From assembly GCA_002345745.1 (NCBI GenBank), contig DDWQ01000011.1, positions 62,001 to 126,000 of the forward strand: DNA of 64,000 nucleotides, read 5' to 3'. The stretch is from Candidatus Moranbacteria bacterium UBA2282 (GTDB lineage Bacteria > Patescibacteriota > Minisyncoccia > Moranbacterales > UBA2206). The notes beneath the pieces are model-generated. The model was not told the origin of the DNA. It did no database searches and saw only the letters and a program-made list of their open reading frames with translations. This document shows, one piece after another, positions 16,706 through 24,955 of the stretch. Position numbers and translations under genes: made by a program. Position 1 is the first letter of the stretch. Each line of letters starts with the position of its first letter.

Positions 16706-18310
16706 ATTAGTAATAAAAGCTAAGCCCAAAAATAACCACAGAAATCCTAGCAATATGCCAGAGTTGAACAGATTTGGAATAGTTAGCGCAAACCAACCTA
16801 ATAATATGAACAAAGGTAGCGCCTTTTCCTCTTGTGTAGCAAAAAATAAAGTCGCACTTGCTTTTAAGAAAATAAATATCCAGGTTATTGTAAAGGCCAA
16901 CAGGCCAATGATTCCAGCACCCAGCCAAATTTCTAGGAAAATGTTGCTGGCGTTTAGTCCTGTTCCCCGCTCGTCGGTGCCTAGGTGGGAGCTGATATTT
17001 CCCCAACCAATTCCCCAGATTGGATTTTGCTTAATGAGGTCCCATGATTTTTTATAAATCTCACTACGCACGCCAACATTTGGATCTATGCGATAAACTT
17101 CAGTCACAAAATTACCTGCCAATTTTTCTTGTTCAATTTCTTCTAAATTAATGTGACGACAACCAGATTTCGTCAACAGCTCAGTGTTCCAAGTCTGCGT
17201 ACCAAGTTTTTGTTTTTCCAAACAAGAAATTGTAATTTTTTGCAAACCAGAACCAGTACTTTGCGCGCGATTTCCAAGTTGGAAGGTAGTCAAATGAAAA
17301 AGAAAAACAAGCGCCAAACTAGCTATGAAAGCTAACAAAATTTTAATTTTTAAATTGAAAGTTTTTTTCCATTGCCACTTTTTGTAATCCATTTTCAATT
17401 GTGTAAAAAAACTCAGCAAGAAAATGACTGTCACACCCAACGCCCCCAGCCATGCACTGCGCGAAACAGTCAAAATCAATAAAACATATACAACTACTAA
17501 AAATACATACATCAAAATTTGCAAAATTTGAAATTTAGTAATTAAAAATTGATTTGAAGTTTGAAATTTTAAATTTGAAATTTGAGCATCTTTATAAAAA
17601 TCATCCCTCTTCTTATATAAATAAAATATTAAACTATACGCCAAGGCTAATAATAATGACAGGAATATTCCCAACCAATCAGCCTCGGTAAAAGTTCCAT
17701 TAGGTCGTCCGGGCATCACTTCAAAATTAGAGGCTCCCCGCATAAACTGCACATTCTGCCAGATGCCATAACCAATCACCACAATTGATGAACTTAAGAA
17801 AAACGGAATGACTTTTTTTAAATCATCCAGTGTTTGAATATAATTTCGCACTAAAAAATATAAAGCTATAAATGAAGCCAAGACTATTGATTGCTTGAGG
17901 CTCACAGCGACATTGGTTGCAAAAATAGCACTGGCAAAACTGGCAAGACCAAAAAGAATCAGCATCCAATCATACCAAGTTAATCGAGTCAATTTGAAAT
18001 TTAAGCGTTTGGTCGCCAAGCGAATGATGATAGCTAAAATTGTCAGACCACCAAAAAATTGAAAGGGGCGGATTGCAATGCCAAGTTCCGCTGGTGCTAA
18101 ATTTATATTTTCCAACATTATCGTGCCGACAAAAAAAAGAAATCCCCAGCCAGGACGATAGAGAGTTAATGCTAATGTCAATATTGAGAAAAAAATGAAA
18201 TCCCCAAACTGCAATGGTAGAATATGCAAATTGGAAAGCACAATGCTAAAAAAAACCAATAACACATTGATGCCAAGCAAAGCTATTTGATTTTTATTTT
18301 TTATAAACAT
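16685..18310 (-). CDS. O-antigen ligase/polymerase-like membrane protein (Wzy_C)
   Basis: The 541-residue protein has about a dozen membrane helices and a large extracytoplasmic loop late in the sequence (about residues 345-430), followed by the conserved segment WDLIKQNPIWGIGWGN, which is the Wzy_C/WaaL signature. It would polymerise or transfer a lipid-linked glycan outside the membrane. Residues about 241-264 (ISNLKFQTSNQFLITKFQI) are encoded by a 7-bp repeat array in a cytoplasmic loop and look inserted. Confidence 0.86.
   Translation of the reverse strand: MFIKNKNQIALLGINVLLVFFSIVLSNLHILPLQFGDFIFFSILTLALTLYRPGWGFLFFVGTIMLENINLAPAELGIAIRPFQFFGGLTILAIIIRLATKRLNFKLTRLTWYDWMLILFGLASFASAIFATNVAVSLKQSIVLASFIALYFLVRNYIQTLDDLKKVIPFFLSSSIVVIGYGIWQNVQFMRGASNFEVMPGRPNGTFTEADWLGIFLSLLLALAYSLIFYLYKKRDDFYKDAQISNLKFQTSNQFLITKFQILQILMYVFLVVVYVLLILTVSRSAWLGALGVTVIFLLSFFTQLKMDYKKWQWKKTFNLKIKILLAFIASLALVFLFHLTTFQLGNRAQSTGSGLQKITISCLEKQKLGTQTWNTELLTKSGCRHINLEEIEQEKLAGNFVTEVYRIDPNVGVRSEIYKKSWDLIKQNPIWGIGWGNISSHLGTDERGTGLNASNIFLEIWLGAGIIGLLAFTITWIFIFLKASATLFFATQEEKALPLFILLGWFALTIPNLFNSGILLGFLWLFLGLAFITNQYESTN
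17519..17588 (-). repeat. 7-bp periodic array inside the ligase gene
   Basis: About ten consecutive heptamers on the plus strand vary around TTGAAAT (TTGCAAA, ATTTGAA, ATTTAGT, AATTAAA, AATTGAT, TTGAAGT, TTGAAAT, TTTAAAT, TTGAAAT, TTGAGCA). The reading frame stays open and the product is a KFQTSN-type stretch. Confidence 0.75.
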
Positions 18311-18351
18311 TTTTTGTATTGAGATTTAGACACTAGGCGTCGAGGTGATAA

Positions 18352-19509
18352 TTACAAACTCTTAATTATATTAAAAATCTTGCTACTAAATTTTTCCCAG
18401 GAAAAATTTAGTGCGCGTTCTTTTCCGCGTCTAACAAGAGTTGCACGAAGTTCTGAGTTTAGCAAAACATTTTTCATTACCATCGCAATATCAGAAACAT
18501 CATCCGAATTACAATACAAAACACTATCTAATCCAACTTCCGGTAAAGAAGAATTTTTAGCAGTAATAACTGCTGTGCCAGTGTTCATTGCTTCCAGCAC
18601 TGGCAGACCAAAACCTTCATAGTGCGATGGATAGACAAACATTAGTGCACTAGAAAATATGACTGGCATATCTGTTTGAAGAGTCATACCTAAAAGACAC
18701 ACTTGTTTGGTAAGATTGAGTTCCCGAACTAATTTTTCTGCGTCTACAGCAAGTGGAGCTAATTGAGGCAATAACTTTCCATATATAACCAACTTTGGAA
18801 TCTCCCGACTAAAATGTGTTTTTTTATTCGACTCCAATAAGCTTGCATAGGCACGAATGACACCTTCCACATTTTTTCTAACCTCCATTCCCCCACCAGC
18901 CAAAATATACCCCGACTTCAATCGATATTTTTTCAAAACTATGCTAATTGTTTTCTCAGAAATATTCTTTTTATAAATTTCATCAACATCAATATAATTA
19001 ACCGTAATTTTTTGTGCAGCAATGCCAAGTTGAGTTATTAGGTCTTTTTCTGTACGCGAAGAAACCGCCAAAATTTTATTAGCTCGCCCAATTGCGCGCT
19101 CAGTCATCGCCCAATATATTTTTTTGCGTATGTTATTTAGATATTCTGGAAATAGTCTTGGGACGATATCATGAACCACCATTATGTGTTTTATGTCCGC
19201 ACTTGTGACGGTCGGACATTGATAGAGCGACAGCAAAACATCACACCCGTCTTTTTTAACCATTTTGGGTAAACCATATTTTTCCCACAAAATTTTACGC
19301 ACTAAATCATCGCGTCTCCAAAGGGGCAAAAAAATATGCTTGGTAAAATTCTCTGGCAATTTAATGTCAGCTGGCAGATCTTCCTCCAAATACAAAACAA
19401 ACTCCGCGTCAGTTTTTTGCTGAGCAATCTTCTTTAAAAAGTTAGTTGTCACCTGCCCAATCCCGCTTCCGGGCTTTCTAGCAAATGAGGCGTTGATTCC
19501 AATTTTCAT
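18352..19509 (-). CDS. GT4 glycosyltransferase
   Basis: The GT-B protein (385 residues from ATG 19509) has ILAGGGMEVRKNV in the donor domain and the signature YPSHYEGFGLPVLEAMNTG. A TTG six codons upstream also opens the frame, but the -10 box TATAAT (19521-19516) lies inside that extension, so ATG 19509 is preferred and the mRNA would be leaderless. It is the first gene of the minus-strand polysaccharide cluster. Confidence 0.9.
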   Translation of the reverse strand: MKIGINASFARKPGSGIGQVTTNFLKKIAQQKTDAEFVLYLEEDLPADIKLPENFTKHIFLPLWRRDDLVRKILWEKYGLPKMVKKDGCDVLLSLYQCPTVTSADIKHIMVVHDIVPRLFPEYLNNIRKKIYWAMTERAIGRANKILAVSSRTEKDLITQLGIAAQKITVNYIDVDEIYKKNISEKTISIVLKKYRLKSGYILAGGGMEVRKNVEGVIRAYASLLESNKKTHFSREIPKLVIYGKLLPQLAPLAVDAEKLVRELNLTKQVCLLGMTLQTDMPVIFSSALMFVYPSHYEGFGLPVLEAMNTGTAVITAKNSSLPEVGLDSVLYCNSDDVSDIAMVMKNVLLNSELRATLVRRGKERALNFSWEKFSSKIFNIIKSL

Positions 19510-19515
19510 GAATTT

Positions 19516-19543
19516 ATTATACCTCAAAAGGCATTTATAACAA
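19516..19543 (-). promoter_or_regulatory. Promoter of the GT4 gene, start-codon proximal
   Basis: TTGTTA (19543-19538), a 16-bp spacer and TATAAT (19521-19516) are followed by 6 nt and then ATG. It is divergent to the next promoter, which has the same 6-nt arrangement. Confidence 0.6.
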
Positions 19544-19571
19544 AATTATACAGAAGTTACATCCAAACTCA

Positions 19572-19600
19572 TTGACATCGAAACACCTCCGAGATATAAT
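19572..19600 (+). promoter_or_regulatory. Consensus promoter of the coiled-coil gene, start-codon proximal
   Basis: TTGACA (19572-19577), a 17-bp spacer and TATAAT (19595-19600) form a perfect sigma70-like promoter. The ATG follows after 6 nt, so the transcript should begin at or next to the start codon. Confidence 0.8.
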
Positions 19601-19606
19601 TTAACT

Positions 19607-19879
19607 ATGAATGAAAATAATGCGACTAAAAAAGAAACGACTATGGATGATTTGGCTAGAATTGTTCAAGGTGGTTTTTTAAGTGTGGAAGAAAGATTAG
19701 ATAGAATTGAAACTGACGTTAGCACCCTCAAGACTGATGTTCATATACTCAAGACTGATGTTGCAGAAATAAAAACAACTCTAGGGAATGTTGAAGCTGA
19801 CCTCAATAAAAAAGTTGATAAATTCACTCACAATGACCTTGAATATCGCGTAGAAAAGTTGGAAAAGAAATTTGCCTAA
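19607..19879 (+). CDS. Small coiled-coil protein
   Basis: The 90-residue protein is almost entirely helical: a short polar N-terminus, then heptad repeats such as LDRIETDVSTLKTDV and LKTDVAEIKTTL, ending in YRVEKLEKKFA. The repeated LKTDV units suggest duplication inside the coiled coil. It resembles small tail-fibre-like or DUF-type coiled-coil proteins common in this kind of genome; no function can be given. It has its own consensus promoter and terminator, so it is expressed alone and probably strongly. Confidence 0.75.
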   Translation: MNENNATKKETTMDDLARIVQGGFLSVEERLDRIETDVSTLKTDVHILKTDVAEIKTTLGNVEADLNKKVDKFTHNDLEYRVEKLEKKFA

Positions 19880-19965
19880 GTAACTGCCTAACATCTCACC
19901 GCCATAAAATGGCTTGCCAGCTGAAATCCTGAAATTCAACTCGGCATGAGATATTAGACAGTTAC
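19880..19965 (+). repeat. Long imperfect inverted repeat after the coiled-coil gene
   Basis: GTAACTGCCTAACATCTCA (19880-19898) and TGAGATATTAGACAGTTAC (19947-19965) form a stem of 19 bp with two G:U-type mismatches. It encloses an 48-nt domain with the small hairpin GCCATAAAATGGC. It starts at the stop codon of the gene and lies before the terminator, so it would be a 3' UTR structure. Confidence 0.6.
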
Positions 19966-19989
19966 TAAAAAATAAAACTTCAACCCACG

Positions 19990-20018
19990 AAAAAATCCAG
20001 CTGGTTGCTGGATTTTTT
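19990..20018. terminator. Intrinsic terminator
   Basis: AAAAAATCCAGC (19990-20001), loop TGGTT, GCTGGATTTTTT (20007-20018). T-runs on both strands make it suitable for both convergent transcripts. Confidence 0.85.
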
Positions 20019-20043
20019 AATATCTTTTTTTACGCAAAGAAAA

Positions 20044-20964
20044 TTATTTAAAAATCGTAATCAAAATAGTTCCGATGACCATAAGAACAGTGGCGAAAAT
20101 TTTCTTTTTGGCATCGCGTGTTTCATGCAAGAAAATATAACCGATGAAAAACGAGAACATCGGAGCAATTCTTTTGATCGACATTACAAGCGAGGCTTGT
20201 TGGGACTCCAAAGCTACATTAATGCTTCCATTCGCCAACGCATATCCAGCTCCAGCCACCAATGCTAGTATAAAAAATATTTTTTTTTCTTTGCCAGTCA
20301 AATGATTCAGAATTCTTTTAGATTTTTTCCATTCGAAAGCAAGTATAATCAACAGAAAAGTCAAGGCAATGGATAGATGTGCAACAATCGCTACAAAAAT
20401 GGCTGAGCTTTCTAGAATCGACATTTTCATGCCAACTGGCGTCAATGTATAGCAAATTCCCACCACAACCATATATAATTTAGCCTTATTTCTTCTAGCA
20501 CGCAATTCTTTCTCCTCCACACTCGGATTTTTTATTTTCTTGCGATAATCCATAATCACCGCGCCTGATATGACAATAAGAATACCAATGAAGCTAAGTA
20601 TGGTCGGAACTTCTTTCAATAAAAAAAAGGCTGGGATAATAATAAACAAGGAAGTGAAGGCTAGCCACGGTGCAACATAATTATATTCTGCTACTTGCAA
20701 GGCTTTGTAGCCGAAATAAGCACCCAGCACATTAAACGGCACAGTAATCAACATTCCATACCAAAAATTCAAATGATTTTTTATTTCTGGAAAAATCTGG
20801 CCAGTTTGAAAATAGAAAAAAATTGCCAAGAGCAAGCCGGCAAAAAAATAATTTATAAAAGCAATAATATTGATAGCACTTCTGGAGACATCAATATTTC
20901 TTTTATTAATCGCACCTGTCACTGATTGAAACAAGGCACCTGTAATTGATAATATAATCCACAT
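20044..20964 (-). CDS. EamA/DMT-family transporter
   Basis: The protein has ten predicted membrane helices arranged as two EamA repeats. The second repeat ends with the usual RIAPMFSFFIGYIFLHET. ATG 20964 (MWIILSITGALFQS) is preferred over a TTG four codons upstream. Family members move metabolites; in this polysaccharide context a role with undecaprenyl-linked or nucleotide sugars is possible but unproven. Confidence 0.85.
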   Translation of the reverse strand: MWIILSITGALFQSVTGAINKRNIDVSRSAINIIAFINYFFAGLLLAIFFYFQTGQIFPEIKNHLNFWYGMLITVPFNVLGAYFGYKALQVAEYNYVAPWLAFTSLFIIIPAFFLLKEVPTILSFIGILIVISGAVIMDYRKKIKNPSVEEKELRARRNKAKLYMVVVGICYTLTPVGMKMSILESSAIFVAIVAHLSIALTFLLIILAFEWKKSKRILNHLTGKEKKIFFILALVAGAGYALANGSINVALESQQASLVMSIKRIAPMFSFFIGYIFLHETRDAKKKIFATVLMVIGTILITIFK

Positions 20965-21006
20965 AAAAAATATCAAAAAAAATAAAATCGTAAATTTATT
21001 ATATCA

Positions 21007-21049
21007 TAAAAAAACTAAACCCCCTCAGCGATACTATACGCTTCGGGGG
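21007..21049 (-). terminator. Intrinsic terminator of the high-GC glycosyltransferase gene
   Basis: On the minus strand CCCCCGAAGCG and CGCTGAGGGGG form a stem with a small internal loop, followed by TTTAGTTTTTTT. It ends the 21072-21884 gene. Confidence 0.8.
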
Positions 21050-21071
21050 CCAGGCAGGTCAATGTAGATAT

Positions 21072-21884
21072 TTACGCGAGTTGTTTTGTAAACTCGCGCA
21101 AACCCTTTTGATGGTAGAAGGCAGCTTCGGCTTGAAGTTCTGTCTTCTGTGGGGTGCGATTTGGTGGCACGCCCAGGCATTCCAGGTAAGCCACATCCAT
21201 CTTGGCTCCGGCAAGATGAGCCAGAAATTGAATGACGAAATGCATGCCCCATTTGGGTATGGATTTTTCGCCATACTGTTCTTTCGCGAACCTCTCGTAT
21301 GCGGGGTACATTTCAAGTGCTTTTGCCAAAAATTCTGGTCTGCCGAGATTAAGGCCAGAGCTTTGGATATAGGTGGGGTTTTTCATATCCAGCATGGCTG
21401 ACTGGAATGAGGCAAGGGAGCGCATCATGTGTCGGTCGTGATAGCCGGTGGCGTGGTCTGGGTACACAATGGTTCCGATCATATGATCACACTTCCCGGA
21501 AACTATTGTTCGAATCAATCGTGGAAAAACGGCAGGGTTATGTTCGCCATCTGCATCCAGGCAGCCAATGATGGCACCTTTTCCAGCTTGCTCAAGAGCC
21601 CAGGCATAGCCGATTAAAATATTGGCAGCATTGCCTATGTTCTCTTGATTACAAATAACTTCGAGAAAATTATATTCTTCAGTCAGTTGCCGATAAATTT
21701 CCTGCGAACCGTCGGTGCTGTTGTCATCGATGATCAACAGTGTCAGGTCGCACCCCCTTGATACGAGGTTGACTGCGAGATCTTCGAAGGCGTAGAAATT
21801 TTCTTGCACCTTGGTTCCTGCGTTATGTGCAGGAGAAAAAAGAAGCAAGCGTTGAATTCCAATTGGAGATATTCCTTTGTTCAT
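21072..21884 (-). CDS. GT2-like glycosyltransferase, probable horizontal acquisition
   Basis: The 270-residue protein has LFSPAHNAG, IIDDNSTDGS and CLDADGEHNP, the nucleotide-binding and DxD motifs of GT2 (DPM-like) enzymes. The base composition is clearly higher in G+C (about half, against about one third around it). It also has a strong Shine-Dalgarno AAAGGAG 9 nt before the ATG, which most neighbours lack, and its own promoter and GC-rich terminator. These are signs of recent transfer as a complete transcription unit. Confidence 0.85.
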   Translation of the reverse strand: MNKGISPIGIQRLLLFSPAHNAGTKVQENFYAFEDLAVNLVSRGCDLTLLIIDDNSTDGSQEIYRQLTEEYNFLEVICNQENIGNAANILIGYAWALEQAGKGAIIGCLDADGEHNPAVFPRLIRTIVSGKCDHMIGTIVYPDHATGYHDRHMMRSLASFQSAMLDMKNPTYIQSSGLNLGRPEFLAKALEMYPAYERFAKEQYGEKSIPKWGMHFVIQFLAHLAGAKMDVAYLECLGVPPNRTPQKTELQAEAAFYHQKGLREFTKQLA

Positions 21885-22282
21885 GATGTCATTCTCCTTT
21901 GGGCTGTGCCCATGTTGTGTGTTTTAGAATATAATATTTTATATTCCATTGTAAAAATTCTATCCATAACTGACTATATACATTGTAGCACATCTAAGCC
22001 AAAAAGTCAAAACAAAAACTACCATATTTAATAGATATACTAAAATTTGGCTCAAAAAAAGCATTATTTTACTAATTTAAACCCGAAAATAAAACTTACT
22101 TAATTTGCATTTGAAATTACTGCGTGCAAAAGATGAGATACATAGGCAACACTAAGGATTTATCAAAATTAAAATATTCCACATTTTCTTCACTTGACTC
22201 CCCTCTCAATCGTCCTATAATAGTATCTAGTTGTCCAAATTGACGGGACACATCTAAATTAAAAAAATAATTACAAAAAAAT
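21885..22282. promoter_or_regulatory. 398-bp divergent intergenic region
   Basis: It holds two promoters. Minus strand: TTGACT (22010-22005), 17 bp, TACAAT (21987-21982), serving the high-GC GT2 gene, with a TGGGC-ACA-GCCCA hairpin just before its ribosome site. Plus strand: TTGACT (22194-22199), 16 bp, TATAAT (22216-22221), serving the dehydrogenase operon, with a small TGTCC/GGACA hairpin in the leader. The middle (about 22020-22190) shows nothing I can assign. Confidence 0.6.
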
Positions 22283-23563
22283 ATGTCAGAAAAAAAGGAT
22301 CAAAAGGTGTGCATCATTGGTATGGGCTATGTCGGGTTGCCATTAGCGGCGGTGTGTGCGAAGAATGGTTACGAAGTGACAGGTTTTGACACTGACCAAT
22401 CGAAACTAGATATCATCGCGCAAGGCAAAAGTCCGTTTTATGAAAAATTTCTGGATGACCTACTACCGAATGTAAAAATAAATGTCACTTCTGATCCAAA
22501 AGGAATTCAAGGCAACGATATTTATATCATTTGCGTACCAACCCCAGTTGATGGCAAACACAATCCTGATTTGAAATATGTCATCAGTGCCTCACAAGCA
22601 GTTGCTAATAATATGTCCCGGGGTGCTTTAGTCATTCTTGAATCAACCGTTAACCCCGGAGTAAGTGAAGAAGTTGTGGCACCGATCTTTGAAAAAGCCG
22701 GATTTGTTGTTGGTAAAGATGTCTTTATTTCTCACTGTCCAGAACGAGTTGATCCAGGCAATGAAAAATGGAATGTTACAAATCTTCCGCGCGTCGTTGG
22801 TTCTTTTGACGAAATAGGTCTAAAAAGAACTGTGGAGTTCTACAAAAATATTACTTCGGGAGAAATCGCTGAAATGGACAATATCCGCGAAGCTGAAGCA
22901 ACAAAAATTTTGGAAAATTCTTTCCGCGATATTAACATCGCCTTTGTGAATGAAATGGCGATGTCATTTGCTCGCATTGATATCGACATTACCAATGTTA
23001 TTAGAGGAGCATCTTCCAAATTTTCCTTTATGCCTCACTGGCCCGGTTGTGGCGTCGGTGGACATTGCATCCCAGTTGATCCCTATTATATGATTGAAAA
23101 GGGCAAGGAAAATAATTTCGAACACAAGTTTCTGAGTGCGGCTCGAAAAATAAATGACGGTATGGCTGATTACACGGTTGAAATGTTGCAAGATAAATTA
23201 AACGAAGTATCAATGCCAGTCAAGGGAACTAATGTTGGAGTTTTAGGAATTTCTTACAAGGCTAACATTGGTGATTTACGTGAAAGTCCCGCTCTTCGAA
23301 TTATTGATAAAATCAAAAAAATGGATGCTAACTTGATAACTTTTGATCCATATGTCCCAAGTCTTTCTTCTGAAAAAAGTTTAGATGAAATTATGTCAAA
23401 ATCAGAAGCACTAGTTGTTGTCACTAATCACGATGAATTTAAAAATATTCCGGTTTCAGATTTTGTTAAACACGGAATCAAAGTGATTATCGATGGTCGC
23501 AACTGTCTAGATAAAAAAGCTATCCGTGCCGCTGGCATTGTCTATGCAGGAATAGGCAGATAA
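22283..23563 (+). CDS. Nucleotide-sugar dehydrogenase (UDP-ManNAc/UDP-GlcNAc 6-dehydrogenase type)
   Basis: The 426-residue protein has the Rossmann motif VCIIGMGYVGLPLA, the VPTPVDGKHNPDL segment, ESTVNPGVSEE, and the catalytic cysteine in GVGGHCIPVDPYY (near residue 262). The GGHCIPVDP form is that of WecC/WbpA-type dehydrogenases, whereas Ugd enzymes have GGSCFPKD, as in the second dehydrogenase at 47.9 kb. It makes an N-acetylhexosaminuronic acid donor for the glycans. It opens the long plus-strand cluster. Confidence 0.9.
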   Translation: MSEKKDQKVCIIGMGYVGLPLAAVCAKNGYEVTGFDTDQSKLDIIAQGKSPFYEKFLDDLLPNVKINVTSDPKGIQGNDIYIICVPTPVDGKHNPDLKYVISASQAVANNMSRGALVILESTVNPGVSEEVVAPIFEKAGFVVGKDVFISHCPERVDPGNEKWNVTNLPRVVGSFDEIGLKRTVEFYKNITSGEIAEMDNIREAEATKILENSFRDINIAFVNEMAMSFARIDIDITNVIRGASSKFSFMPHWPGCGVGGHCIPVDPYYMIEKGKENNFEHKFLSAARKINDGMADYTVEMLQDKLNEVSMPVKGTNVGVLGISYKANIGDLRESPALRIIDKIKKMDANLITFDPYVPSLSSEKSLDEIMSKSEALVVVTNHDEFKNIPVSDFVKHGIKVIIDGRNCLDKKAIRAAGIVYAGIGR

Positions 23564-23584
23564 ATACTAACCTTCGCACTCATT

Positions 23585-23612
23585 GCAAAGCTCCGGTCAA
23601 CCGGAGCTTTGC
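23585..23612 (+). terminator. Perfect hairpin after the dehydrogenase gene
   Basis: GCAAAGCTCCGG, loop TCAA, CCGGAGCTTTGC: a perfect 12-bp stem 21 bp after the stop codon. The T-run is weak, so it may attenuate rather than stop transcription into the next genes. Confidence 0.65.
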
Positions 23613-23911
23613 TTGCTAAACAAGTAAAAATATGCGACAATAAAAATGTTATTATAAATGGTTTAATCAATAAAATTGTGTTTGATATTATAAAATCTTT
23701 CATTTGGATTGTAGTTATTCTAGTTATAGGTTATTTTGTACTGGGTTATTTTGGTTATGAAGTCAATATGGGTTATTTTTCTGATAGCAAAAAAAATTGC
23801 CAGGAAAAAATAAAAGACTGCACGGATACAGTTATTCATAAAGGACTTGATGGTACAAATGAATGTAGTTTAAATTGTGTTGATCCACAACTAATAATTA
23901 AGAAAAAATAA
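23609..23911 (+). CDS. Small membrane protein with Cys-rich tail
   Basis: The open frame gives up to 100 residues with one membrane helix (about residues 30-50) and a polar domain with five cysteines (KKNCQEK, IKDCTD, NECSLNC plus one near the N-terminus). The TTG at 23609 lies inside the terminator hairpin and is a poor start; GTG at 23678, which begins just before the helix, is a likelier start. The gene overlaps the next by one base (TAATG), which supports translation. Function unknown. Confidence 0.5.
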   Translation: MLAKQVKICDNKNVIINGLINKIVFDIIKSFIWIVVILVIGYFVLGYFGYEVNMGYFSDSKKNCQEKIKDCTDTVIHKGLDGTNECSLNCVDPQLIIKKK

Positions 23912-24861
23912 TGAAACTAATCGTAAACCTCCCTGCTTTCAATGAAGCAGAAAAAATTGCTGAAACTATAAAAAGAATTCCAAGGCAAATTGAAGGAATT
24001 GATGAGGTTCTAGTGCAAGTGATTGATGATGGCTCTAAAGATCAAACAATAGAAATTGCCAAAACTGCCGGAGCTGACTTTGTCTATACAAACGGAATTA
24101 ATCGTGGCATTGGTATAACTTTTAAACATGCGGCTGAGCGAGCTTTGGATAATGGTGCTGATATTATGGTCAATATGGACGCCGACGGACAATTCAATCC
24201 GCAAGATATTACAAAGATTATTGCGCCAATTTTAAATAAAACAGCTGATATGGTTAGTGCTACTCGTTTTGGCGACAAGGAAGCCAAGGATATGCCTAAG
24301 GCGAAATATTATCTGAATAAAATAGCTGCTAAGATAATCGGTAGTTTTATGGGATTTCCAATTGACGATCTGACTTGTGGTTTCCGTGCTTACAGCCGAG
24401 AAACACTTGTTCGTCTAAACATCACTCCAGGATTTACTTACACTCAAGAAACAATTATCGACGCGATCGGAAAAAATTTGAAACTAGTTTGGATACCAGT
24501 TGAAGTAACTTATTTCGCTGGTCGAAAATCAAGAGTGGTAAAAAGCATTTTTAATTATGTTAGTAACAGTGGAAAAATAATTCTAGAAGCTGTGCGAGAC
24601 GTTCGTCCAATGAAATTTTTTGGTTGGCCAGCACTAATTCTTCTTCTGTCTTCTTTTGGATTCTTTGTTTATTTTTTTGTCCTATATTTTCAAGATTTCA
24701 AAATATCACCTTACAAAAACATTTTACTTGTAGCAATCACGCTACTTATCGTTGGGATTCAATTCCTAATCTTCGCTTTCATTGCAGATATGATTAAATC
24801 TGCCCGCAAGCTCATCGAAGATCAAGCACACACTTTGAAAAAATGGCATTATAAAAAATAA
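23911..24861 (+). CDS. GT2 polyprenyl-phosphate sugar transferase (DPM-like) with C-terminal helices
   Basis: The 316-residue protein starts LIVNLPAFNEAEKIAETI, has IDDGSKDQT and the DxD in NMDADGQFNP, then two C-terminal membrane helices (about 237-260 and 268-292). This is the layout of dolichyl/polyprenyl-phosphate-mannose synthases, which charge the lipid carrier used by GT-C enzymes at the outer face. Several GT39-like partners are in the same region. Its start overlaps the upstream stop. Confidence 0.9.
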   Translation: MKLIVNLPAFNEAEKIAETIKRIPRQIEGIDEVLVQVIDDGSKDQTIEIAKTAGADFVYTNGINRGIGITFKHAAERALDNGADIMVNMDADGQFNPQDITKIIAPILNKTADMVSATRFGDKEAKDMPKAKYYLNKIAAKIIGSFMGFPIDDLTCGFRAYSRETLVRLNITPGFTYTQETIIDAIGKNLKLVWIPVEVTYFAGRKSRVVKSIFNYVSNSGKIILEAVRDVRPMKFFGWPALILLLSSFGFFVYFFVLYFQDFKISPYKNILLVAITLLIVGIQFLIFAFIADMIKSARKLIEDQAHTLKKWHYKK

Positions 24862-24878
24862 TCACGACATTAGCCTCT

Positions 24879-24909
24879 AAAAACCCACTATTCAAACGGT
24901 GGGTTTTTT
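24879..24909 (+). terminator. Intrinsic terminator
   Basis: AAAAACCCAC, a 10-nt loop and GTGGGTTTTTT, 18 bp after the DPM-like gene. Confidence 0.85.
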
Positions 24910-24911
24910 AC

Positions 24912-24940
24912 TTGAAAAATAGTGTGCTTTGAGGTAGAAT
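24912..24940 (+). promoter_or_regulatory. Promoter of the 25-kb GT4 operon
   Basis: TTGAAA (24912-24917), 17 bp, TAGAAT (24935-24940), directly after the terminator. AAGAAGG at 24941-24947 could be the ribosome-binding site for ATG 24956, if transcription starts early enough. Confidence 0.55.
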
Positions 24941-24955
24941 AAGAAGGTAAATTAA

